From Solirubrobacteraceae bacterium (lineage in GTDB: Bacteria > Actinomycetota > Thermoleophilia > Solirubrobacterales > Solirubrobacteraceae), in assembly GCA_025449845.1 (NCBI GenBank), contig JANWIP010000022.1, positions 1 to 64,000 of the forward strand: a DNA stretch of 64,000 bases, written 5' to 3'. The notes beneath the pieces are model-generated. The model had not been told where the DNA came from and did not search any database. It saw nothing but the letters and a program-made list of their open reading frames with translations. The first letter of the stretch is position 1, and the number at the start of each line of letters is the position of its first letter. The translations under genes and the position numbers were made by a program. Positions 40,857 through 49,500 of this stretch are shown here, piece after piece.

Positions 40857-42002
40857 TCAGCGGTTGAACCAGCGGGCGCGGCGCGTGGAGCCGAAGTGCT
40901 GCTTGTCGGCAGCAAGCGCATCGGAAGGCGCGCCGAAGGTGCCGGTCGGCTTGGGCCCGGAGAGAAAGTCCACTTCCACGCGCCCGACACGGCCAGCGCC
41001 GAACTCGATGTAACAGATACCGCGCCCGTCGTAGGCCGCCGGCTGCTCACCACCGCGCAGTCTGGCGATCAGCGAGGCAGCGACGACGCGGGCCGCCCCC
41101 TCGGCAAACACGCCGGCCTTCGGCACGGAGGCGGTGGTGACGTCCCCAACCGCGTACACATCCGCAAAGCGCGTCTGGAGCGTGCTTGAGTCCACGGGCA
41201 CAAAGCCGTCCTCGGTCATGCCGCTCGCGATGACGACATCGGGCGCGCGGTGCTTAGGAACGCCGAAGAAGATGTCATAAGGCATCTCGCTGCCGTCGTC
41301 GAGCACTGCCACGCGCCGCGCCACGTCAAGCGAGCTGACACGGCGGCCCGGGACAAACCGTATGTCGCGTTCGGCGAAGGCGGCTTCAAGTGCACGGGAG
41401 GTGTCCGGTGAAGGCGGAACGGGAGTGCCCAAAGGCAGCACGAAGGAGATCTCACAGTCAGCGCGCAGCCCGCGAGTAGACAAATAGTCATGCAGCAGCA
41501 AAGCGGTCTCACTCGGCGCGGGAGGGCACTTGAAAGGCGCACCACAGACACCGATAAGAGCGCGGCCCCGCGTGAAGGTGGGAAGCAGTTCGCCCAGCCG
41601 CTGCGCACCGGCGACGGAGTAGAACTCATTACTGTCGGCGAGTCCCGGCGTGGCAGCGAAGTCGTAATCGGCGCCCAGCGCGACGACAAGCACGTCCGCC
41701 TGATGCACACCACCATCAGTGGTCACGGTGCGAGCAGCGGGGTCGATCGCGGTGATGGTCTCGCGCAGGAAGCGCACCCCGGGCTTGGCGATCTCACGGT
41801 AAGGCAGGCGCACGGCATCCAAAGAGGTTCTGCCGAACATGACGTCGAGCTTTGAGTAGCCAAAGACGAACGAGTCGTTCTTGTCGATCAAGGTGACGTC
41901 GACGTCCTCGCCAAGCGCCTCCGAGAGCATGCTCGCCAGCTCAAGGCCACCAAAACCGGCCCCCAAGATAACGACGCGCAGCTTCACTGGGCGAGCATAC
42001 AC
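40857..42002 (-). CDS. FAD-dependent pyridine nucleotide-disulfide-type oxidoreductase
   Basis: A 381-residue flavoprotein: FAD motif VVILGAGFGGLELAS, mid-chain DVLVVALGADYDF, second nucleotide region, and C-terminal FADVYAVGDVTTASVPKAGVFAEGAARVVA. A CGAPFKCPPAP segment is reminiscent of sulfide:quinone oxidoreductase/flavocytochrome c-type enzymes, but the full SQR cysteine set is not clear. Likely an NADH- or sulfide-linked quinone reductase at the membrane. It starts at a GTG; another GTG five codons later is possible. Confidence 0.88.
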   Translation of the reverse strand: MYARPVKLRVVILGAGFGGLELASMLSEALGEDVDVTLIDKNDSFVFGYSKLDVMFGRTSLDAVRLPYREIAKPGVRFLRETITAIDPAARTVTTDGGVHQADVLVVALGADYDFAATPGLADSNEFYSVAGAQRLGELLPTFTRGRALIGVCGAPFKCPPAPSETALLLHDYLSTRGLRADCEISFVLPLGTPVPPSPDTSRALEAAFAERDIRFVPGRRVSSLDVARRVAVLDDGSEMPYDIFFGVPKHRAPDVVIASGMTEDGFVPVDSSTLQTRFADVYAVGDVTTASVPKAGVFAEGAARVVAASLIARLRGGEQPAAYDGRGICYIEFGAGRVGRVEVDFLSGPKPTGTFGAPSDALAADKQHFGSTRRARWFNR

Positions 42003-42011
42003 AGCAACTGC

Positions 42012-42641
42012 TCAGCCAAGGTTCAACTTGATCTTGGGGTCGACCTGCTGAGCCGCGAGCAAGGCCCCCACGAAAGCAGCGAGCAGCAGGTCGCGCAGCT
42101 CCTCGCGCGGCAGGTCTCTGGCCTGCGTCCAGTCGAGGATCGCGGCGTCCATGTAGCCAAGCCAGCCCCTGATCGCGGTGCGCAGCGCCGGGCGAGGCTT
42201 GCGCTTGCCGGTCAGCTCGGCCAGAACCAGTTCCATGGTCCCGACGCGAAAACCCTCAACGAGCTGGTGTGCCTCAGGGAGCACGGCCGCGCTCTGCATG
42301 AGCTTTGCCCAGGTGCGTCCGTTGTCCTCAATCCAACCGAGATAGGCGTCGAGACTCGCGGTGAGCTGCTCAACCGGGGTCCCCCCGGCGGCAGGCTGAA
42401 TAAGCCCCTGCAGCTCCGAGGCCGCCTCGGTTACAGCGGCCAGGAAGAGGTCGTTCTTGGACGGGAAGTAGTGGTAGAGCAGCGGCTTGGAGACCCCGGC
42501 GGCCTGCGCGATCTGGCGCATGGAGATCTCCTCATAGGAGTGCTGCGCGAACAGTTTCGCGCCCGCGTCGAGCAGCAGCCGGCGACGCTCGTCGACAGGC
42601 AGGCGCGTGTAGGCGGGCTCGGCGGCGAGTTTTGCAGCCAT
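42012..42641 (-). CDS. TetR-family repressor
   Basis: A 209-residue protein with helix-turn-helix LFAQHSYEEISMRQIAQAAGVSKPLLYHYFPSKNDLF at residues 30-65 and a helical C-terminal ligand domain. The ATG at 42641 or the one three codons earlier could be used. Three copies of a 15-bp operator-like motif lie between it and the divergent membrane-protein gene, so it likely represses itself and that gene. Its stop lies 9 nt from the start of the FAD oxidoreductase on the same strand, suggesting co-transcription. Confidence 0.92.
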   Translation of the reverse strand: MAAKLAAEPAYTRLPVDERRRLLLDAGAKLFAQHSYEEISMRQIAQAAGVSKPLLYHYFPSKNDLFLAAVTEAASELQGLIQPAAGGTPVEQLTASLDAYLGWIEDNGRTWAKLMQSAAVLPEAHQLVEGFRVGTMELVLAELTGKRKPRPALRTAIRGWLGYMDAAILDWTQARDLPREELRDLLLAAFVGALLAAQQVDPKIKLNLG

Positions 42642-42655
42642 CACGAGCATGTTAA

Positions 42656-42737
42656 TTGATCGCCGGTCAATAGCTTATTGATCGATGGTTGACAAGCATA
42701 GAAAGATCATCTAGCCTGCTTATCAACCATCGGTCAC
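42656..42737. promoter_or_regulatory. Three copies of a TetR-type operator
   Basis: Site A TTGATCGCCGGTCAA (42656-42670) is nearly palindromic; site B TTGATCGATGGTTGA lies at 42678-42692; site C, read on the minus strand, is GTGACCGATGGTTGA (42723-42737). A and B are 22 bp apart. Site C ends just before the ribosome site of the DUF2339 gene. Confidence 0.75.
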
Positions 42738-42738
42738 T

Positions 42739-42747
42739 AAGGAGGTG
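42739..42747 (+). promoter_or_regulatory. Strong ribosome binding site of DUF2339 gene
   Basis: AAGGAGGTG is an almost full anti-Shine-Dalgarno match and places the start at the ATG at 42751 and not at the GTG six bases earlier. Confidence 0.8.
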
Positions 42748-42750
42748 GCA

Positions 42751-44868
42751 ATGACTGCCACGGACGCAAACGAAGCTCGGGAAGAGCGCAGCAACAGCAG
42801 CAAAGTCGAGGGCCAGCCGGTCGAGCGCCAGCCAACCTGGAAGTCACGATCGGGGATGTCGCTGAGCGACGTGATCGGCGGTCAGGTGCTGGCGTGGCTG
42901 GGAGGCGCGGCCACGCTGATCGGCATCTTGCTGTTCCTCGTACTGGCGGTCTCCCACGGATGGATCGGGCAGGAGACGCGCGTGCTGCTGGCCGCGATGG
43001 CATCGACGGCGCTAATGGGCGCCGGCACATGGCTGCACGATCGCCGCGGCAGGACGGAGGCCGCGATCGCGATGGTGGGTACGGCAACCGCGGGCCTGTT
43101 TGCCACATTGATCGTGGCAAGCGAGGTGTACGAGCTGCTGCCGGAGCTGCTGGCGGTGCTCGGCGCGATGCTGGTCGGCGGCGTGGCCACGGTGCTGGCG
43201 ATCCGCTGGGCCGGACGCGCGATCGGCGCGCTGGGCCTACTCGGCGCGCTCTGTGCCGGAATAGTTGTAGGCGCGCCTATCCACATTGCCAGCATCGCCC
43301 TGCTGGCGGTCACGGCGACATGCGCGACGTGGGTCGCGGTTAAGCAGCGCTGGGGATGGCTGGCGCTCGGCACGGTGCTGATCTGCGCACCGCAACTGAC
43401 GATCTGGATACTGGAAGGCTGGCCAGTGCCGCTTGAGATCCTGGTGCTGGCGGTGTTCGCCGCACTCGGGCTGCTCGGCGCCTTTGGAGCACAGCTGAAC
43501 GCATCAGAGGAGCGACTGGCCCCCGCGGCGGCGGCTACGGCAACGCTGAGCGCCTGCGTCGTGGCGGTACTCGGATGGGGCGTCTTGGCTGCCGGCGATT
43601 CACCCACCGCTGGCATCATCTGGCTCGCGGCCCTGGCCTGTGTCCACGTGGCCATTGGCGCAAGGCTGTTTCCGCGCACGGCAAGGCTGTATCCGCGCAC
43701 GGCAAAGCTGTATCCGCGCACGGCAGGACCGCATCCGCGCACGCAAACATCCCTGCCACTGCGGCGACTGCTGCTGGCGCTCGGCGTGATGCTTGCCGAC
43801 GTTGCCTTCGCGCTCGGCGCCCAAGGGATGACGTTGGCACTGGGCTGGAGCGCAAGCGCGGTGATGTTGGCGTGGCTGGCACGGCGCAGTGCACACGCCA
43901 GTGCCAACAAAAGCTCAAGCACAGGCCCAGGTACAAACACAAGCTCAAACGAGAGCCTGTATACCCTCGGCGTAGGCGCCCAGATCGGCATCGCCCTGAT
44001 CCAGATGCTGCTCGACGCGCCGCCAAGCGCGCTTGCGAGCGGGACTACCGAGCCACTGGGGTTGCTGTCGATCTCAGCGCTCGCGGCGAGCTGCATCGCG
44101 TGCGGTCACTTGAGCGCAAGCGAGCGAACGAGCTGGCGAGTCGCGCTCAACAGCCTGGGCCTGATCGCAATCGCCTACCTGAGCGCCTCAGCACTAGACG
44201 GCGCAACGCTGGTAGCAGCATGGGCGCTAGAGGGCCTGGCACTGGCACGAGTAAACGCCCGCAAAGAAGACATCGTCAGCCGCTACGGCGCCTGCGCATT
44301 CATCGGCGCAGCAGCAATGCATACGCTGCTGGTCGAGGCACCCCCGACGGCGCTGAGCAGCGGCGTGGCGAACCTCGGCGCCGCCGCGGGGGCACTGGGA
44401 ACACTGGCGGCCGTCGGAGTGCGCCTGGGCATGACACGAACGGTCAACACCGACCGACGGCACTGGCCGTTCCTCGGCGCGGCCGGCGCGCTGCTGTACC
44501 TGGCATCGGTGGCGACGATCACAGCCTTCACACCAACAACCGCGGCAACAGGCGAAGCGTTGCTCGAACTCAGCGTACGCCAGCAGGGCCAGGTGGCGCT
44601 CAGCGCACTTTGGAGCCTGCTCGGGCTGTTCGCCCTGATCCTCGGCCTGCGCAGAGACATCCCAGCAGTGCGCACGGCCGGGCTGGTGCTGCTGCTTGTG
44701 GCAGTGGCGAAGGTCTTCCTCTATGACCTATCGACCCTGACGTCGCTGTACCGCGTGACGTCGTTCACGGTGCTAGGGCTGCTGCTGCTCAGCGGAGCAC
44801 TGGCCTACCAGCGCCTGCGCCCGCCTGCACCGCCCGACATGCGCACGGTGCACCCGAGTCAGCTATGA
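42751..44868 (+). CDS. DUF2339 polytopic membrane protein
   Basis: A 705-residue protein with about 20 hydrophobic segments. The opening VIGGQVLAWLGGAATLIGILLFLVLAVSHGWIGQETRVLLAA and the C-terminal VAVAKVFLYDLSTLTSLYRVTSFTVLGLLLL are typical of the DUF2339 family, which has no assigned function. A repetitive 7-residue linker (LYPRTAK units) and a Ser/Thr/Asn-rich linker separate blocks of helices. It is divergent from the tetR gene with operator copies between, so expression is probably inducible. Its 3' end overlaps the hydrolase gene by 6 nt. Confidence 0.88.
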   Translation: MTATDANEAREERSNSSKVEGQPVERQPTWKSRSGMSLSDVIGGQVLAWLGGAATLIGILLFLVLAVSHGWIGQETRVLLAAMASTALMGAGTWLHDRRGRTEAAIAMVGTATAGLFATLIVASEVYELLPELLAVLGAMLVGGVATVLAIRWAGRAIGALGLLGALCAGIVVGAPIHIASIALLAVTATCATWVAVKQRWGWLALGTVLICAPQLTIWILEGWPVPLEILVLAVFAALGLLGAFGAQLNASEERLAPAAAATATLSACVVAVLGWGVLAAGDSPTAGIIWLAALACVHVAIGARLFPRTARLYPRTAKLYPRTAGPHPRTQTSLPLRRLLLALGVMLADVAFALGAQGMTLALGWSASAVMLAWLARRSAHASANKSSSTGPGTNTSSNESLYTLGVGAQIGIALIQMLLDAPPSALASGTTEPLGLLSISALAASCIACGHLSASERTSWRVALNSLGLIAIAYLSASALDGATLVAAWALEGLALARVNARKEDIVSRYGACAFIGAAAMHTLLVEAPPTALSSGVANLGAAAGALGTLAAVGVRLGMTRTVNTDRRHWPFLGAAGALLYLASVATITAFTPTTAATGEALLELSVRQQGQVALSALWSLLGLFALILGLRRDIPAVRTAGLVLLLVAVAKVFLYDLSTLTSLYRVTSFTVLGLLLLSGALAYQRLRPPAPPDMRTVHPSQL
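43660..43743 (+). repeat. 21-bp in-frame tandem repeat in DUF2339 gene
   Basis: Four copies encode LFPRTAR-LYPRTAK-LYPRTAG-PHPRTQ. Units share CCGCGCACGGCAA(G/A)GCTGTA and differ by few bases. They form a basic, Pro-containing loop between transmembrane blocks. Confidence 0.9.
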
Positions 44869-45684
44869 CAGCGCGAGCCGGTGAGCGAAGAACGACAAAA
44901 TCTCATCGCGAGCGGCGATCGTCGGCTGACCGGCTTCGTCGATCAAATGAGCCGTCACCACGCTATGTGGCCCCCCCACGACGTCTGTAAAAAAAGGTGG
45001 GGAGGTAGGGTTGGCCGCGCTATCCGGGAGAACTCGTGCGACAAAACGATCGCCGAGCGCCTGCGAGTAGGCGGCGAAGCGCTGCGCCTGACAGAAGCGA
45101 TCCCCCTTGAAGCGGTAGGCCATGACGGTGAGGTCCTCTCGCTCCAGGCGCTCCGCGACCGCGGCGAGCTCCGCGGGAGCGATCTCGATCCCAGCGGGAT
45201 CATCGAGCGGCAGCGTAGGCTGCGAGAGAACCGGCGCGAGCATGGCAGGCTCAAGCATCATGGTGAGCGCGAAGTTGCCCGTGAAGCACATGCCGATCGC
45301 GCCGACGCCAGGGCCAGCGCACTCCTCATGCGCGAGCCTCGCCAGCGCGCGCAGCCAGCTGGTGATGGGGCTTGATTCGTTGCTGGCAAGGACACGAAAC
45401 TCAGCGCTGACGCAGGCGCGCTGGAAGGTCGCAACACCCTCCTCGACACCAGGCACGGCACCATCGCGGCCGAACAGCGAGGGCATGTAAACGGTGAATC
45501 CAGCGTCTCGCACCCAGCGCGCGAAGCGGGCGACATGCGGGCTGATGCCCGGCATCTCGGTCATGACGATCACGCCCGGCCCAGCGCCGGCCACGTGCAC
45601 CACCTTCGTGACTCCGTCGAGGGCGACGACACGGGACTCGAAGTCCTCAAGCAGGTCGTCCTGGTCGAGGTTCCGTTTCGGCAT
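44863..45684 (-). CDS. Dienelactone hydrolase family protein
   Basis: A 273-residue alpha/beta hydrolase with nucleophile elbow GAIGMCFTGNFAL (Cys in place of Ser, as in dienelactone hydrolases), N-terminal GPGVIVMTEMPGISPHVARFARW and C-terminal GGPHSVVTAHLID with the catalytic His. The ATG at 45684 follows GGGAAAGGGACGT, so the longer frame is not needed. No chlorocatechol pathway genes are adjacent; the substrate is unknown. Confidence 0.88.
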   Translation of the reverse strand: MPKRNLDQDDLLEDFESRVVALDGVTKVVHVAGAGPGVIVMTEMPGISPHVARFARWVRDAGFTVYMPSLFGRDGAVPGVEEGVATFQRACVSAEFRVLASNESSPITSWLRALARLAHEECAGPGVGAIGMCFTGNFALTMMLEPAMLAPVLSQPTLPLDDPAGIEIAPAELAAVAERLEREDLTVMAYRFKGDRFCQAQRFAAYSQALGDRFVARVLPDSAANPTSPPFFTDVVGGPHSVVTAHLIDEAGQPTIAARDEILSFFAHRLALS

Positions 45685-45819
45685 ACGTCCCTTTCCCGTC
45701 GGTTGGCAAGGAGGTGGCTGCTCCAAGACGAATGGTCAGCTGAAAAGCGACCGCCGTTACGAAAGCTTTCGCGGCGGCTTCACGATAGCTACACGCCCAC
45801 ACGCGATATTGATCTGGCA

Positions 45820-46563
45820 ATGAGTCCCGACACGATCATCCTCTCGCCCCATTTCGACGACGCAGTGCTCTCGTGTTGGCATGTACTGGCAGGCCCAGGC
45901 GAGGCGCTCGTGGTGAATGTCTTTGCGGGCGAGCCTCCTGCGGGGACGCTCGGGTGGTGGGACCGGCTGGCGGGCGCGAGCGACTCGGCGGCGGCGGTGC
46001 AGGCGCGTATCCAGGAGGACCGCCAGGCGCTCGCGCTGGCCGGCCGCACGGCCATCAACCTGCCGTTCCTGGACAGCCAGTACCACCAATCCGATCAGGC
46101 ACCGGAAGAGATCGTCGAGGCGCTGCGCGGAGTGCTCGGCGCGCTGCTCGTCGAAAGCGCCCAGATATACGCGCCGGCCACTCTCGGCGACCAGCATCGC
46201 GACCACACCGCGGTGCGCGCGGCAGCACTGGCGCTCCACGCAGAAGGCGCCAAGGTGATGCTGTACGCGGACCTGCCGCATGCCACAGTGGCAGGATGGC
46301 CCCAATGGGTGCTTGAAGAGTCCTCGGCAGAGACGGATCGGGCAGGCGAGCAATGGGCGATGCAGCTGGAGGCCACCGGCGTTCCGGTCGAGCGGATGGT
46401 GGCTACGACGCACCGGCTCCCAGCGGCCGTCCACGCGAGCAAGGTGGAGGCGGTGCTCACCTACCGAAGTCAAATAGCGCCGCTGCAAGAGAGCTTCGGA
46501 GCTTCGCTTGAAGATCTTCAGCTGCTCGGCCTAGAGGTCGATTGGCGTCTGCCGCAGACTTGA
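45820..46563 (+). CDS. PIG-L family deacetylase
   Basis: A 247-residue protein starting MSPDTIILSPHFDDAVLSC, with the zinc motif PHFDDA typical of GlcNAc-PI/mycothiol-type N-deacetylases, and DQHRDHTAVRAAAL providing the third ligand (HxxH region). It may act in mycothiol synthesis, antibiotic tailoring or small-molecule deacetylation; the sequence does not decide. The ATG at 45820 is chosen because similarity starts there. Its last 33 nt overlap the 3' end of the SARP-type gene. Confidence 0.88.
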   Translation: MSPDTIILSPHFDDAVLSCWHVLAGPGEALVVNVFAGEPPAGTLGWWDRLAGASDSAAAVQARIQEDRQALALAGRTAINLPFLDSQYHQSDQAPEEIVEALRGVLGALLVESAQIYAPATLGDQHRDHTAVRAAALALHAEGAKVMLYADLPHATVAGWPQWVLEESSAETDRAGEQWAMQLEATGVPVERMVATTHRLPAAVHASKVEAVLTYRSQIAPLQESFGASLEDLQLLGLEVDWRLPQT

Positions 46564-49500
46564 GAGCGAGGGGCACGGCTCCCCAGCCGAGGCCACCATC
46601 GTGTCGATCAGCTCGCGTGCACGCTGGGTGTGGACCTCGGCCTGTGCGGGGTCGTCCGTCGCGGCGGCGACGCGGGCAAGACCGGCTTCGAGCTGCCAAC
46701 GCTCGCAGAGCAGCCCGTCCTCACCGGCCGCCTGCGTTCCCTGGCTCAGCATCCGCGCCGCCGCAGCCCAGTCGCCGCGAGCCTCGGCGCAGCGAGCGAG
46801 AAAGAGGGTGCTCACGGCAATCGAGCGCCGCGCCCCGCTGTGCTCCCAGGCTTGCAGCCGAGCTCGCATTGCCTGCTCGGCGCGCTCGATGTCGCCGTCC
46901 GCGAGGTGGGTCTCGGCGATCGCGAAGTAAGCCTGCTCCCCCCAGAAATCGACTCTGCCCGGGGGCGTCGTGACCTGCTCCGCGATCAGCTGCGCGCGCT
47001 GCGCGAGCGCACGCGCCTCGGTCTCAGCGCCGGCCAGGCGCAAGGCGCAAGAGAGCGCACCGAGGCAGCGAAAGGTCTGCCCGCGTGCACGGTGGCGCTC
47101 GGCGGCGGCGAGCCCACGTTCCAGCACGGCAATGGCCTCCTCGGTGGCGCGCAGGTCCAGCAAAGGGGACGCGAGACCAGCCGCGGCCCAGCCGAGCCAG
47201 GAGGCATCCGGAGTGTCCGCGCGGGCAAACGCCTCGCGAGCGAACGCCAGAGATCGTGCATAGTCGCCGCGGCAGCGCGCTATGTGGCTCGCCGTGTCGC
47301 GGACCAGGACACCGGCGGCGCGATACCCGACGCGGTCGCTGATGGCGAGCGCCTCCTCGATACGCCTCTGCGCCTCGGGCCATTGACAGCGCTCCAGCGG
47401 CACGTAGCAGGACTCGCACAGCGTCCACTGCAGGTACCACAGGTCGCCGCGCTGGCGTTGGGCGCGCTCGAGCTCGGCACAGAGCTCCTGTAGGCGCTCC
47501 AGGTCGCCGAGCTGGAGCGCGGTGAACTTGAGGCTGTCCATCGCCTGGCTGACGGCGATGTCATCGCCGGCGCCGCGGGCGATCTGGAGCGCGCGCTCGC
47601 CCAGCACAACGGCCTCGGCGAACTCCAGCTCGTTGGCGAGCACCAGCGAAAGGCGGTTGAGCGCACTGACCTGGGCGGCTTCGTCACCAAGCTCCTCGGC
47701 GATCCGCAAGGCCTGTTCGTGGCAGCGCCGAGAGACCTGCGGATCGAGCACGTGCCAATGGTGTCCCAGCGCATTGAGCACCCGCATCTCGCTGACGCGG
47801 TCGCCCGCGGCGCGGGCACCCTTCAGCGCGTGCTCAAGGTCGCCGAGCGCCCGCTCGTACTCGCCGAGCATCTCCAGCACCCAGGCACGCGCGCGGTAGA
47901 GGTCACGGATCGCCTGCTCGGTGGCGGCGGTCATGCCGAGCATCTCGCCCGCGACGATCGCTCCCTGCAGATTCTCGAGCGCGGTCTCCTGGGCGTGGAC
48001 CCGTTCCGCGGCGGTCACGGCGCGGCGGTAGTAGTCAAACGCCTTGCGCAGATCGCCGGCGGCGCGGTAGTGGTATGCGAGCGTGCCCGCGCGCTCGTCG
48101 GGACGGTCGGTGGGCACCTCCTCGATCGCCGCGGCGATCCGCCCGTGGATCGCTGCCCTGCGGGTGGCCGAAAGCTGCTCGTAGATGGTCTCGCGAAAGA
48201 GCGCGTGGGCGAAGCTGAGCCGTCCCAGCGACTGCGCAGGCTCGACCAGCACACCGGCGTCGATCGCCTCCTCGACCAGGTCGATGAGACGATCGCGAGG
48301 GTGCTCAAGGACACGCCCGAGCACGTCGAGCTCGAAGTCACGACCCGCGACAGCGGCCACCGAAAGCGCCTGACGACAGTCATCGCCCAGGCCACGCAGA
48401 CGGCGCAGCAGCAGGTCCCTGACGCTGTCCGGCACACCACCGGCGGCGAGATCCCAATCAGACTCCGCGCCGACGTCGTACAGCAGCTCCTCGATGAAGA
48501 AGGGGTTGCCCTCGCTGCGATCGGCGACGCGGCGCACGAAGCCTCGCGGCGCCTGTTGCCCGGTGCGGCCCGCGATCAGCTCGGCGACCTCGGCCTCGCC
48601 GAGTCCTGCCAGGGGAAGCCGCTGCACGGCCCGCGCGCGGCGCAGCTCCGCGAGCGCTTCGGCCAGCGGGTGCTCATCGTCGACCTCGACCGGCCGGTAG
48701 GTGCCGAGGACCATCAACGGCGCGCGTGGCTGCGCGCGTGCGAGATGACGAAGCAACAGCAGGCTCGACTGGTCAGCCCAGTGCAGGTCATCCAGGAACA
48801 GCACGAGCGGCCGCAGATGCGCAGCGTCGGCCAGCAGCGAGGAGACGGCCTCGAACAGGCGGAAACGCTCCTGCTCGGCGCCAAGGCCCGTCGGCCCATA
48901 AGGAGCGCGCGAGTCCTCAAGCTCGGGCACGATCGCGGCCAACTGCGCGCGCCGCGGGGTGACCTGTACGGCCAGCTCAGCCGGGGGGCAGCAGGCGATG
49001 TAGTGGCGCAGAGCCTCCACGAAGGGCTGGTAGGGAACGAGGGTCTCCTCATGGCAACTGCCCGCCAGCACGGTTGCGCCCTGCTCGTGCGCGGTGCGAG
49101 CGAACTCCCGGGCCAGGCGCGTCTTGCCAATCCCGGGCTCGCCCGCGAGCACGACGACACGCAAGCTGCCCTCGCGCACGGCGGCCCACTCGGCCTGCAG
49201 CGCAGCGCCCGTATCAGAGCGACCAACGAAGCTGCCGCGATCGTCGCCCGCCAGCAGCGGAGGCAGTGGAACGCGCAGCTCGGTCGAAGGTTCCCAGATC
49301 ACCTCACAGGCGGGGACGGGGTCGGCGACGCCCTTTAGCGGGACCGCCCCAAGCGAGCGGTAGGCGAACCCGCCGCGGGTGCCGATTAGCGCACGCACTA
49401 ACTCCGAGGCGAGGATCTGGCCTGGGGCACCGGCATCGCAGAGCCGCTTGGCGATCACCACAGGCGTGCCGAAATAATCGCCCTCATCGCGGATCGGCTC

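Noticed and set aside
47719-49338. Plus-strand frame of 539 codons
   Set aside because: Antisense to the ATPase/TPR part of the SARP-type regulator; no recognisable domain.
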